64,000 nucleotides of DNA, taken from positions 2,791,501-2,855,500 of the forward strand of contig NZ_CP091913.1 of NCBI RefSeq assembly GCF_022063185.1, in the 5' to 3' direction. The notes below the pieces were generated by a model. The model ran no database searches. It was given only the letters and a program-made list of their open reading frames with translations, and was not told the origin of the DNA. Positions 47,260-55,955 of this stretch are shown here, one piece after another. A program made the translations under genes and the position numbers. The stretch comes from Nostoc sp. UHCC 0870. Its GTDB lineage: Bacteria; Cyanobacteriota; Cyanobacteriia; Cyanobacteriales; Nostocaceae. Positions within the stretch are counted from its first letter, which is position 1, and every line of letters starts with the position of its first letter.

Positions 47260-47296
47260 TGAGAACCCCGGCTTATCCAAATAAGCGGGGTTCTTA
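47260..47296 (+). terminator. Terminator after the M16 pair
   Basis: AGAACCCCGGCTTAT...ATAAGCGGGGTTCT forms a 13-14-bp stem with one bulge, followed by TATCTT. It separates the M16 genes from the small-peptide genes. The rest of the gap to 47494 has no feature except the AAGGAGG ribosome site at 47481-47487. Confidence 0.8.
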
Positions 47297-47494
47297 TCTT
47301 GAGCAAGACAAATAAATTTCATTATTGTAAAAAATCTGCTTTTATAGACAAAAATTCTGGAATTGTGTCTGAAAACCTAGCAATAAAAGATTGACTTTCT
47401 TGAAGAGAAAATCAAAATATAAGGGGGCGATTCTAATTTTTTAATGTCCCTGTACTGTGCTAATTGGTAAGACTGTATTTAAGGAGGCAAGCAA

Positions 47495-47755
47495 ATGGTA
47501 AAAATAACAATATCTGACCTTTCTCCCGATGATGAAGGCAAACTAATTAATGAACTCACTGCTTGGGAAATGAAGAATGTATATGCTGGGATGGAGAGAA
47601 GATATGCTGGTAGAAGAAGAACTCCAGCAAGTCCCACTCCAGAAGTGCCAACCGTAGACTCGATACCTGATACAAACGCAACTCTTAACCGATGGATGGA
47701 TGATTTAGAGTTACAAATTCAAGACTTGCGAAAACAGCTTGGTATCTCACAATAA
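47495..47755 (+). CDS. GG-type leader small protein (candidate RiPP/secreted peptide)
   Basis: The 86-residue protein begins MVKITISDLSPDDEGKLINE and its leader-like part ends NVYAG at residues 28-32, close to the double-glycine type of the 49903 gene (MAKIIIYELDS...LIYGG). The following 54 residues have an Arg-rich stretch, a Pro/Thr linker and a C-terminal amphipathic helix. There is no cysteine. A perfect AAGGAGG lies 8 bases upstream. I suspect an exported peptide of the same locus, but the core is unlike the others. Confidence 0.55.
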   Translation: MVKITISDLSPDDEGKLINELTAWEMKNVYAGMERRYAGRRRTPASPTPEVPTVDSIPDTNATLNRWMDDLELQIQDLRKQLGISQ

Positions 47756-47788
47756 TTGTTGGCTAATGACAACTTAATACTCATGATT

Positions 47789-47831
47789 ATCGTGTGTTTT
47801 AATTCAAATCAAGATTAAACACACGATTTTT
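47789..47831 (+). terminator. Terminator after the 86-aa gene
   Basis: ATCGTGTGTTTTAAT pairs with ATTAAACACACGAT (one bulged T), followed by TTTTTC. The remaining gap to 48220 (about 390 bp) is AT-rich and probably holds the promoter of the tandem peptide genes. Confidence 0.88.
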
Positions 47832-48220
47832 CATGGCTATCATCATGTATTTTGAGACGATTATAAACCTCCTCAGTTCTTTCTAAAAGCTGAGAGCGTC
47901 GGATTCTTCAACAATACCTTCGCCATTGTTTTATACGGAGATTTTTTTTATATGTTCTTGTGTACGCAGTTAATAATAGCTAATTATGCTCACAATATCT
48001 GTATTACCAAGGCAAAAATTTTATGCCTATACATCAATATTAAATATACTAAATATCAACCTAAAAATAGACATATTCAACTAATTTATGTCTTTGTAAC
48101 CTAGGTTTTTAACTTGATTTTCAGCAGAAAAGTAAATAAAAATTGAATCAACGGTTAAGCAAAACAAAGCCTAATCGACTTGCATTTTCTAATAACCTAC
48201 GAAATTTTTAGGAGTTCATC

Positions 48221-48460
48221 ATGGCGTTTATTGCTGTTAACGAATTGCGTGCTACTGGTGCAGAATTATTCCAAGATTCTGAAAGCTTCCTCAACGAATT
48301 GAACAATCTTGATGATTCTGTTCATGGTGGTAACTATTCTAAAGGCACAAATGGTGTTTTAGATTTAGCGGCAAAAGGATTTGAATTTGGCGTAGTTACC
48401 TATGGTATTGACGCTATCGGACACATGGCTAAGTCCTTTAGTTCTGCTCTTGGTTATTAA
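48221..48460 (+). CDS. Tandem GG-leader RiPP precursor candidate, copy 1
   Basis: A 79-residue protein. Residues 1-37 form an acidic leader (MAFIAVNELRATGAELFQDS, then the ELNNLDDSVHGG end). The likely core, 42 residues, starts NYSKGTNGVLDL and ends SFSSALGY: rich in Gly, Ser, Ala and aromatics, with a hydrophobic middle (FEFGVVTYGIDAIGHMA) and no Cys. Ribosome site TAGGAG lies 7-8 bases upstream. Four copies lie in a row, followed by a HopA1 and kinase pair, so it is the natural substrate candidate. Confidence 0.72.
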   Translation: MAFIAVNELRATGAELFQDSESFLNELNNLDDSVHGGNYSKGTNGVLDLAAKGFEFGVVTYGIDAIGHMAKSFSSALGY

Positions 48461-48580
48461 TGAAAACTGAGATAAATAGCTCTGTTGCAATTGTGGCATG
48501 AGCGATTAAGCGTAATATTTTGAAATTGCTTAATCGCCTGCACTTTCTCTGAAACACAAACATTATTTTAGGAGTTCATC

Positions 48581-48826
48581 ATGGCGTTTATTGCTGTTAA
48601 CGAATTGCGTGCTACTGGTGCAGAATTATTCCAAGATTCTGAAAGCTTCCTCAACGAATTGAACAATCTTGATGATTCTGTTCATGGTGGTAACTATTCT
48701 AAAGGCACAAATGGTGTTTTAGATTTAGCTGTAAAAGGATTTGAATTTGGCGTAATTACCTATGGTATTGACGCTATTGGACACATGGCTAAGTCCTTTA
48801 GTTCTGCTAGTGGTGGTTATTGGTAG
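48581..48826 (+). CDS. Tandem GG-leader RiPP precursor candidate, copy 2
   Basis: An 81-residue close copy of the 48221 gene. The leader is identical through VHGG; the core differs at a few positions (AVKGFEFGVITYG) and ends SFSSASGGYW instead of SSALGY. No Cys. Same ribosome site and spacer. Confidence 0.72.
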   Translation: MAFIAVNELRATGAELFQDSESFLNELNNLDDSVHGGNYSKGTNGVLDLAVKGFEFGVITYGIDAIGHMAKSFSSASGGYW

Positions 48827-48969
48827 TTTCCAGCTATTTATTAAGTGAGTGAAAACTGAGCTAAATAGCTCTATTGCAATTGTGGCATGAGCGATTAGGC
48901 TTAATATTTTGAAATTGCTTAATCGCCTGCACTTTCTCTGAAACACAAATATTATTTTAGGAGTTCATC

Positions 48970-49215
48970 ATGGCATTTATTGCTGTTAACGAATTACGTG
49001 CTAGTGGTGCAGAATTATTTCAAGATTCTGAAAGCTTCCTCAATGAATTGAACAATCTTGATGATTCTGTTCATGGTGGTAACTATTCCAAAGGCACAAA
49101 TGGTGTTTTAGATTTAGCGGCAAAAGGATTTGAATTTGGCGTAATCACCTATGGTATTGACGCTATTGGACACATGGCTAAGTCCTTCAGCGACGCTGGT
49201 GGTTATTACTACTAA
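48970..49215 (+). CDS. Tandem GG-leader RiPP precursor candidate, copy 3
   Basis: An 81-residue copy with one leader change (RASGAELF). The core ends SFSDAGGYYY, with three terminal tyrosines, the most aromatic tail of the set. No Cys. Same spacer and ribosome site. Confidence 0.72.
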   Translation: MAFIAVNELRASGAELFQDSESFLNELNNLDDSVHGGNYSKGTNGVLDLAAKGFEFGVITYGIDAIGHMAKSFSDAGGYYY

Positions 49216-49354
49216 TTTCCAGCTATTTATTAAGTGAACACTGAGCTATTTAGCTCTATTGCAATTGTGGTATCAGTGATTAAGCGTAATATTTTGAAAT
49301 TGCTTAATCGCCTGCACTTTCTCTGAAACACAAATATTATTTTAGGAGTTCATC

Positions 49355-49603
49355 ATGGCGTTTATTGCTGTTAACGAATTACGTGCTAGTGGTGCAGAAT
49401 TATTCCAAGATTCTGAAAGCTTCCTCAATGAATTGAACAATCTTGATGATTCTATTCATGGTGGTGGTAACTATTCTCAAGGAACAAATGGTGTTTTAGA
49501 TTTAGCTGTAAAAGGATTTGAATTTGGCGTAATCACTTATGGTATTGACGCTATTGGACACATGGCTAGGTCTTTCAGTTCTGCTAGTGGTGGTTATTGG
49601 TAA
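49355..49603 (+). CDS. Tandem GG-leader RiPP precursor candidate, copy 4
   Basis: An 82-residue copy with DDSIHGGGNYSQG (one extra Gly at the leader end and Gln for Lys) and the tail SFSSASGGYW. No Cys. The downstream hairpin is altered compared with copies 1-3. Confidence 0.72.
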   Translation: MAFIAVNELRASGAELFQDSESFLNELNNLDDSIHGGGNYSQGTNGVLDLAVKGFEFGVITYGIDAIGHMARSFSSASGGYW

Positions 49604-49902
49604 TTTCCAGCTATTTGTTAAGTGAAAACTGAGCTAAATAGCTCTATTGCAATTGTGGCATGAGCGATTAAGCGATGTAAAGTTTAATCGCCTGCATCTT
49701 ATTCCATATAAATTTGAACAGCTAGTACCGCTACACGAAAGTCAAAACTCAAAAGAATTGTATTACGCGATTTTGCGCTATTTGTAATGGGATGTTCATT
49801 TACGCGGTGCTGTACTAGTTAGGTTATTTAGTGACTATAATTCTAAATATTATTTTCTAATTAAGCTCTCATTAAGTAATAGGTTTTTTGTGAATACAAA
49901 AA

Positions 49903-50124
49903 ATGGCAAAAATAATTATTTATGAATTGGATTCTAATGAGTCACAAAATGTTCTAACTGAACTAGATGACGGAGAATATAACTTAATATATGGTGGTGA
50001 TGAATATGGTCTAAACAACATATCGCGATTTACAGAAACAATTCTTGAGTTTGTAGTAGTAATATTGGCAATTCATAGCATTGTAGACTTGGTAAAATCA
50101 TATATTGTTCATGGTACGGAGTAA
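49903..50124 (+). CDS. GG-leader small protein with hydrophobic core
   Basis: The 73-residue protein starts MAKIIIYELDSNESQNVLTEL and its leader ends NLIYGG (Gly31-Gly32). The remaining 41 residues contain a strongly hydrophobic helix (ILEFVVVILAIHSIVDLVKSYIV) like a class II bacteriocin or small membrane peptide. No Cys. Leader similarity links it with the 86-aa gene at 47495. It lies 125 bp upstream of the kinase gene, same strand. Confidence 0.6.
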   Translation: MAKIIIYELDSNESQNVLTELDDGEYNLIYGGDEYGLNNISRFTETILEFVVVILAIHSIVDLVKSYIVHGTE

Positions 50125-50248
50125 CCAATATATAAAATAGTAATACTTATCAAACATCCTCTAATATTTTTTAAAGTTATCCAATACAGATTCAATATTA
50201 TTGTTGGGCTAAAAAAATAGTTATTAATGTTGTCACTCATCTAAGACT

Positions 50249-51424
50249 ATGCCACCATTTATCCTCAATTCTCAAAACATATTTGAGTACCTAAATTCTT
50301 TGAACTTATGTACTCTTGATGAGCAATCATTCAGCAAAATTGCACTAAAACCAGCCAAAAATTTTAATCTACTAGTTACCTTTCCAGAAGGGAGGAAACT
50401 GCTAGTTAAGCAAGAACGTCATAACCCAGAAGGAAAAACGGCTGGCGAATTTTTTCTGGAATGGCGGATTCATGATTTTTTACGTCATTTCCCAGAACTT
50501 AACTACATCCGTACTAATTTATCAGAAGCAGTACATTTCAATTGGGAAAATTCTATTCTTATTTTCAATTATCTTGATACATATCGAGATTTAATGGATT
50601 TTTACGCTAAAGAGAATTTGAATTTATTTCCCATTAACATTGCAAAGGCCGTTGGGAAGACTTTAGCATCAATTCATCGCGTCTCAATTAACAATGAAAA
50701 GTATCGAGAGTTTTTTCAACATACTATCGATAGTCCTATTCAAGAAAGAAAGTCTAATCTCAGTCGTGGTTTAGACAGACTTACGCCAGAAATCTTTGGT
50801 AAAGTTCCTGCTGATGGCATCAAATTTTTTGCCTTATATCAACGTTACGATAGCTTAGGTCAGGCGATCGCAGAATTAATCGATTCCTTAACCCCTTGTT
50901 GTCTCACCCATAATGACCTCAAGTTAAACAATATCTTAGTTTCCCTGGATTGGGAAGCAGCACCTGATGAGGAAATTATCCGCTTGATTGACTGGGAACG
51001 TGGTAACTGGGGAGATCCCGCTAATGATTTGGGAACAGTCATCGCCAGCTATCTGCAAATGTGGTTATACAGCATGGTGACAGGTAAATCGATTACCATT
51101 GATGAGTCTTTACGTCTAGCAGCTACCCCCTTGTATGTCCTCCAACCTTCATTGAGAGAGTTGGTAACTGCTTACTTAACTCATTTCCCAGAAATCTTAG
51201 AACATCGTCCCGATTTCTTACAACGGGTGATGCAATTTTGTGGTTTAGCGTTAATTACCGCTATTCAGGCTCGACTCCAGTACGAAAAAACCTTTGGGAA
51301 TGTGGGTATTTGTATGCTACAAGTCGCCAAGAGTTTATTGTGTCGTCCAGAAGCATCTATTCCCACAATTTTTGGTGTGGAAGCAACAGACTTCTATCCT
51401 GACAGTTTATTGGTTAATTCGTAA
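50249..51424 (+). CDS. APH/choline-kinase-like phosphotransferase (RiPP-associated kinase)
   Basis: The 391-residue protein has the aminoglycoside-phosphotransferase fold. Catalytic loop LTHNDLKLNNIL (His221, Asn222, Asp223), metal site LIDWERGNWGDPANDLG (Asp248; Asp256), and the N-terminal KPAKNFNLLVTFPEGRKLLVKQ. In class V lanthipeptide clusters a kinase of this fold (LxmK type) works with a HopA1-family lyase to dehydrate Ser/Thr: kinase phosphorylates, HopA1 eliminates. The HopA1 gene follows 123 bp later. The pairing supports a modifying role rather than antibiotic resistance. By established class V studies the activity is kinase/dehydratase; its substrate here is inferred. Confidence 0.8.
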   Translation: MPPFILNSQNIFEYLNSLNLCTLDEQSFSKIALKPAKNFNLLVTFPEGRKLLVKQERHNPEGKTAGEFFLEWRIHDFLRHFPELNYIRTNLSEAVHFNWENSILIFNYLDTYRDLMDFYAKENLNLFPINIAKAVGKTLASIHRVSINNEKYREFFQHTIDSPIQERKSNLSRGLDRLTPEIFGKVPADGIKFFALYQRYDSLGQAIAELIDSLTPCCLTHNDLKLNNILVSLDWEAAPDEEIIRLIDWERGNWGDPANDLGTVIASYLQMWLYSMVTGKSITIDESLRLAATPLYVLQPSLRELVTAYLTHFPEILEHRPDFLQRVMQFCGLALITAIQARLQYEKTFGNVGICMLQVAKSLLCRPEASIPTIFGVEATDFYPDSLLVNS

Positions 51425-51457
51425 TACCTACGCATTAATTAATTACGCCTAATCAGT

Positions 51458-51515
51458 GTTTGTAGTCAGGACTTTAGTCCTTAAATCTTCCAGCACTAAA
51501 GTGCTTACTACAAAC
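51458..51515. repeat. Second full copy of the GTTTGTAGT...ACTACAAAC element
   Basis: Ends GTTTGTAGT and ACTACAAAC are inverted; the interior has GGACTTTAGTCC and GCACTAAAGTGC palindromes. It lies between the kinase and HopA1 genes, where it could affect their co-expression. Confidence 0.78.
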
Positions 51516-51547
51516 TTATTCATCTTCTAATTCACAGGTCAATATCT

Positions 51548-52642
51548 ATGCAACTATTAGATTCTGTCCAATTGTCAGATATTTCAGAGTCACTGCAACT
51601 ATCATTGCAAGACATTATTCATAATGTTGAGATCCAATCCCAGTATTGTATTAAGCATCCCAACTACAAACCCCTAGAATTACCTGAGTCTTCAGTCTCC
51701 CGCTTTCAAAAATTATCTTCAGATTTACAGAATAAGTATTTGAGTCAGCAGTTGCGTAGTTTTCTCTACGGCATCTACTACAATGGCTCTTTGAAAAGTG
51801 TTTTGGCATCGGATGCAGAGATATCTAATTTAGCCGTCAACCAAAATCTAGAGAACAACACCTTTTTAGGTGTAGACCTAGCTTTTTACGATCGCCTGCA
51901 TGAAAATAATAGAGGTCAAGGCTACTGGAGTTATGGTTGGCAGGTAGTCAGAGAAGAAATAGACGGTGCTATAGCAGTTTATAAAGATGGTTTAACATTG
52001 TATGTTGAACAAGATGGACTGCAAGCACCTGCTAACTTAGAAAACTTCATTTCTATCAAATTACCTAAAAACCTGGTGCAAAGTGGGTTTTATATGGCAG
52101 TTGCTGATGCAGGTATATTGCGACATGATCAAACACAGGATCAAACTCTGGTGCGTGTCTACTTTAATGTAACTCCAGATGGTGCAGTTGCAGTTATGGA
52201 TAGTTTGACTACGCAACTCAATGCTATATCTCTAGAATTTACCTTTAAAGCCTTATATAATCCTGCCGATTATGAGCGTTACGACTCAGCAGTGCTGTAT
52301 TTTAACAAAAATGATTATGAATGCGTTCACCCCATCTTAGAGACGCTTTATACAGAGCATCAAGCCCATTTTCGGGAGCAAGTTCCCCTATTTACTAAGC
52401 CTATAGCACCAGGGTTAGCGATCGCCGAAGAACCAAAGCATAGATTTGCTGAAAATGAGAGTTTTGGTACACATCGTTGTCAAATTGTGGCTAATGGTTT
52501 GCTATCAGCTTGGCTGCAAGGTATTAATACACCATCAGGTAAGATGACATCTATTTTGCAACAGTTCTCTGCATTAAATATTGAATTGCAATGTCCTTAT
52601 CTCAATGCCGACTCTGAAGATATATATACCCCATTGAGATAG
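51548..52642 (+). CDS. HopA1-family protein, candidate phospho-Ser/Thr lyase
   Basis: The 364-residue protein has the HopA1 (T3SS effector) pattern: FYDRLHENNRGQGYW at 113-127, YMAVADAGI at 182-190, VRVYFNVTPDGA at 202-213, TKPIAPGLAIAEEP near 283-296, and ENESFGTHRC at 302-311. In class V lanthipeptide systems this family (LxmY type) is the lyase that removes phosphate from phospho-Ser/Thr to give dehydroamino acids. Here the partner kinase lies just upstream and the precursor-like genes further upstream, in one direction. No LanC-like cyclase is in the window. Confidence 0.85.
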   Translation: MQLLDSVQLSDISESLQLSLQDIIHNVEIQSQYCIKHPNYKPLELPESSVSRFQKLSSDLQNKYLSQQLRSFLYGIYYNGSLKSVLASDAEISNLAVNQNLENNTFLGVDLAFYDRLHENNRGQGYWSYGWQVVREEIDGAIAVYKDGLTLYVEQDGLQAPANLENFISIKLPKNLVQSGFYMAVADAGILRHDQTQDQTLVRVYFNVTPDGAVAVMDSLTTQLNAISLEFTFKALYNPADYERYDSAVLYFNKNDYECVHPILETLYTEHQAHFREQVPLFTKPIAPGLAIAEEPKHRFAENESFGTHRCQIVANGLLSAWLQGINTPSGKMTSILQQFSALNIELQCPYLNADSEDIYTPLR

Positions 52643-52652
52643 GGTCAATAAA

Positions 52653-52682
52653 AAAACGGGGGTAGTTTGACTATCCCCGTTC
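52653..52682 (-). terminator. ftsH terminator on the minus strand
   Basis: On the minus strand, CGGGGATAG...CTACCCCCG forms a stem followed by TTTTTTT. It is 69 bp past the ftsH stop and also separates the RiPP locus from ftsH. Next to it, 52689-52742 holds an inverted repeat of AGTTACCAGTTATCAG type. Confidence 0.85.
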
Positions 52683-52750
52683 AAAGTTATCAGTGAACAG
52701 TTACCAGTTATCAGGGTTACTTCTGCTGATAACTGGTAACTGATTTAAAA

Positions 52751-54637
52751 CTACAGTTGTGGAACAAACTGAACTTTTTCAGGTACATCAGTGTACTCAG
52801 CGACAATTTGACGGAATTCATCACCGTCAATGGTTTCTTTTTCAATTAGCAAATCAACTAGGCGATCGGTGACAGCACGATTTTCCCGCATAATCTTCTT
52901 AGCGTTTTCATAGCACTGTTCAACAATTTCCCGCACTTGAGAATCAATCCGAGCCGCAATTGATTCGGAATAATCAGAACGGGTCATCCAGTCACGACCT
53001 AGGAAAACTTCCCCTTGTTGGCTTTCCAAGGACAGAGGGCCTAAATTAGACATCCCGAAGCGTGTCACCATTTGGCGAGCCATACCGGTGACTTGTTGCA
53101 AGTCGCCGCCTGCACCTGTGGTCACTTCCGCCGCACCAAAAATTATGTATTCAGCTGCGCGACCACCCAAAGCACCAGTAATTCTGGCTTTGAGTTGGGA
53201 ACGGGAAATTAAGCCTTGTTCTTCGTTGGGGGTAAACCAAGTCAAACCTTGTGCTTGTCCGCGAGGAATCAGGGTGACTTTCTGCACTTGGTCATGGTCT
53301 TTTAATAAAGTCCCTACCAAGGCGTGTCCGACTTCATGGTAAGCAATCAAGCGTTTGCTCTTGCTGTCTACCAATGGTGTACCTTCCATCCCGGCGACAA
53401 CTCTATCTACTGCGTCGTCAATCTCACCCAGGGTAATGCCTTCTTTGCGTCTTCTAGCAGTTAGAATAGCGGCTTCATTCAGCAGGTTAGCTAAATCTGC
53501 ACCGGTGAATCCTGGTGTGCGACGTGCGATCGCTTCTAATGATACGCTGGGGTCAAGTTTCTTGTTACGAGCGTGGACTTGCAGAATTTCCAAGCGTCCT
53601 TTGATGTCTGGTGCATCAACGGTTACTTGTCTGTCAAATCGACCGGGACGTAATAAAGCTGCGTCTAGTACATCAGGACGGTTGGTAGCAGCAATAATAA
53701 TGATTCCTGTATTACCTTCAAACCCATCCATCTCGGTGAGTAACTGGTTGAGGGTTTGTTCTCTCTCATCGTTACCGCCACCGATACCAGCACCCCGTTG
53801 TCTACCTACCGCATCAATTTCATCGATGAAGATGATACAAGGCGCGTTATCTTTAGCTTTCTTGAACAAGTCACGGACGCGGGAAGCACCAACACCCACG
53901 AACATTTCTACGAACTCCGAACCGGAAATACTAAAGAAAGGAACACCAGCTTCCCCGGCGATCGCTTTTGCTAGTAAAGTTTTACCTGTACCTGGAGGGC
54001 CGACTAACAGCACCCCTTTAGGAATACGTGCGCCAACAGCTGTAAATCTTTCTGGCTGTTTTAAGAAGGTGACAACTTCTTGTAATTCTTCTTTAGCTTC
54101 TTCAATACCAGCTACATCATCAAATTTTACCCCAGTTTTGGCTTCCATTTGGAAACGCGCTTTGGATTTACCAAAGTTCATGGCTTGACCAGGGCCGCCA
54201 GGCATATTATTGGAACGACGGAACAAAAAGAACAATCCAGTAATCAATAAGATTGGGAAAATCAGATTACCTAAAAGTCCCCAGATTGCGCCATCATTAC
54301 GCATGGGATGAGCATCAAAACTAACTTGCTTTTCTTTAAGCTTGCTGATTAACTCAGGCGCATTAATTGGTAAATCTACCCGCCAGCGTTGCACACGATT
54401 TTCGATATCTTGGTCACTGGCTTCAATAATCGCTGTTCTACCGCCTTCATACAGATCCACATTGTTAACGCGACCAGCGTCCAAGTATTCCAGAAAGCGG
54501 CCATAGGTCATGCGCGTATTAGCAGCATTTCTGCTCATGTCAGCAGGATTACCTGCAAACGCGCCTTGCCAGAAGAAAAAGCCAATTACCAAAGCAGGCA
54601 ATGTCCAGAGTACGAGGACTCTCCAAGAGAATTTCAT
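52751..54637 (-). CDS. ftsH: ATP-dependent zinc metalloprotease FtsH
   Basis: The 628-residue AAA+ membrane protease degrades damaged membrane proteins, including photosystem II D1. Layout: membrane helix 1 (about 7-25), a periplasmic/lumenal domain, helix 2 (near 118-140, [21 protein letters not shown]), Walker A GPPGTGKT, Walker B IIFIDEID, second region [12 protein letters not shown], and zinc motif HEVGH. Cyanobacteria keep several FtsH homologues; which one this is cannot be told here. Start ATG 54637. Confidence 0.95.
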   Translation of the reverse strand: MKFSWRVLVLWTLPALVIGFFFWQGAFAGNPADMSRNAANTRMTYGRFLEYLDAGRVNNVDLYEGGRTAIIEASDQDIENRVQRWRVDLPINAPELISKLKEKQVSFDAHPMRNDGAIWGLLGNLIFPILLITGLFFLFRRSNNMPGGPGQAMNFGKSKARFQMEAKTGVKFDDVAGIEEAKEELQEVVTFLKQPERFTAVGARIPKGVLLVGPPGTGKTLLAKAIAGEAGVPFFSISGSEFVEMFVGVGASRVRDLFKKAKDNAPCIIFIDEIDAVGRQRGAGIGGGNDEREQTLNQLLTEMDGFEGNTGIIIIAATNRPDVLDAALLRPGRFDRQVTVDAPDIKGRLEILQVHARNKKLDPSVSLEAIARRTPGFTGADLANLLNEAAILTARRRKEGITLGEIDDAVDRVVAGMEGTPLVDSKSKRLIAYHEVGHALVGTLLKDHDQVQKVTLIPRGQAQGLTWFTPNEEQGLISRSQLKARITGALGGRAAEYIIFGAAEVTTGAGGDLQQVTGMARQMVTRFGMSNLGPLSLESQQGEVFLGRDWMTRSDYSESIAARIDSQVREIVEQCYENAKKIMRENRAVTDRLVDLLIEKETIDGDEFRQIVAEYTDVPEKVQFVPQL

Positions 54638-54862
54638 TTTAATTTGCCTCTAGATGCCAATTTACATTTAGTTATTTCTAGCAACGGTCGTCACTAGATA
54701 GTTGTAAAACGGATGTTTATAACTCCATTTTGTTTAATTTGATATCTAATCAGGCATTACCACAAAGCTGTAACTGCTTATGTGAAATCTGAGATGCCGA
54801 TAAGAATCTTAATTAAATTTAACTTAATTCTAATACAACATGGCAATAGTGGGAGGAGATAG

Positions 54863-54962
54863 GTGACAGGTGACAGGTGACAGGTGACAGGTGAGAGGTT
54901 ACAGGTGAGAGGTTACAGGTGACAGGTGACAGGTTACAGGTTACAGGTTACAGGTGACAGGC
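54863..54962. repeat. Long heptanucleotide array (GTGACAG/GTTACAG/GTGAGAG)
   Basis: About 14 tandem seven-base units, mixing GTGACAG, GTTACAG and GTGAGAG, the longest such tract in the window. The remaining 54638-55302 gap has low-complexity segments (54963-55140) and no credible gene. Confidence 0.92.
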
Positions 54963-55302
54963 TTCCGCCGTGAGCGTCAGCCGAACGGTGACGGGTGACA
55001 GGTGAGCAGAGGTGTCATGTTGAATGTAGCGACAGCGAAATGAAACATCTTGAGACTACGGTGCAAAACCGAGATTCTTGCCTACGGAACGCTTGCCGCA
55101 GGCTTTACCCTCCGCAAAGAGCGTAGCCGAGGTGTCGACCGAAGAGGCAGGGGAGCAGGTAGCAGGGGGCGGGGGGAAAGATACTGGAATTCCCCTGCAA
55201 AAAGGGTTTCAAGCCCCTAAATTTATTTATGGGGTTTCCCCCTTGCCCCCTGCCCCCTGCCCCTTTTCCTCTTTTTGACTTTTGACTTTTTTCTGCCCAA
55301 GC

Positions 55303-55797
55303 CTACTTCACTTCCGTAACTTGTAACGTATAGGGAAAATATTTATCTTTTTCGTAAGAACCGATCCAAACTTGGTAATCTCCAGGTAGCCATTCACCAA
55401 CTATGCCGGGATTTTTGCCATCTAAATCGTCGTTGCACCAAGTCCCGCCAGGCCCTTTGACAATAATAGTCGTGTCTTCAGGTGCTTGTATTTGGAGTTT
55501 TAGGTAGTCAAATTTATTGGTTAATTTAATACTGTGGTCTGGTGCTTCATGTACAAATCCAGTACATGGCCCAGTAGAAGTGTCAACTCTACCAGCAATC
55601 TTGTTTCCTGCTACTGAGCCGCCACTCATACCCCGGACTGTGAGGGGGTCTGGAGAAAATTTTTGACTGATAGTGATATCGCCAAAGATCGGGGGGGTTT
55701 CTTGGGCTTTGCTGTTGCTTGGCAGTGCCGATATAACGCCAAGCGTAACTATCATTAAAGATAATCTAATTCCTCTATTTAGCGTTGTTTTCGACAT
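55303..55797 (-). CDS. Secreted beta-sandwich protein, hypothetical
   Basis: A 164-residue protein with a signal peptide (1-30, ending SNSKA). The mature part is beta-rich with two Cys (GPCTGFVHE and GTWCNDDLDG) that could form a disulfide, and the end GDYQVWIGSYEKDKYFPYTLQVTE resembles pre-peptidase C-terminal/bacterial pre-peptidase-like domains. I do not recognise a specific family. Confidence 0.65.
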   Translation of the reverse strand: MSKTTLNRGIRLSLMIVTLGVISALPSNSKAQETPPIFGDITISQKFSPDPLTVRGMSGGSVAGNKIAGRVDTSTGPCTGFVHEAPDHSIKLTNKFDYLKLQIQAPEDTTIIVKGPGGTWCNDDLDGKNPGIVGEWLPGDYQVWIGSYEKDKYFPYTLQVTEVK

Positions 55798-55955
55798 AGC
55801 GATTCTATAAGTACCTCAGTATTTGGGAAGACAATAATTTTACAGACTTTGTTCCCAATTTGGGAGTAATTGACTATGGAATTTTAGGGATTGGGGACTG
55901 GGGATTGGGGACTGGGTAAAAATCGCCCTGGTCTCCCTTGTCCCCCTTGTCTCTC

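Larger units (their letters stand above)
48485..49687. repeat. Tandemly repeated intergenic unit of the peptide genes
   Basis: Each spacer repeats a block with GAGCTAAATAGCTC and the hairpin GCGATTAAGC...GCTTAATCGC, then CTGCACTTTCTCTGAAACAC and TTTTAGGAGTTCATC before the ATG. Gene starts are 360, 389 and 385 bp apart. The hairpin lacks a T-run, so it may be an RNA-stability or attenuation element. After copy 4 the left arm is altered. Confidence 0.85.

Noticed and set aside
50249..51424. Kinase as an aminoglycoside-resistance gene
   Set aside because: The fold fits, but the HopA1 neighbour and peptide genes point to peptide modification.
47495..52642. Classical lanthipeptide cluster with lanthionine rings
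   Set aside because: No precursor has Cys and no LanC-like or LanM-like enzyme is in the window.
53355..54188. 277-codon frame on the plus strand opposite ftsH
   Set aside because: Antisense shadow of the conserved AAA+ region.
54863..54962. Heptamer array as a CRISPR-like array
   Set aside because: Units are contiguous 7-mers without spacers and no cas genes are near.
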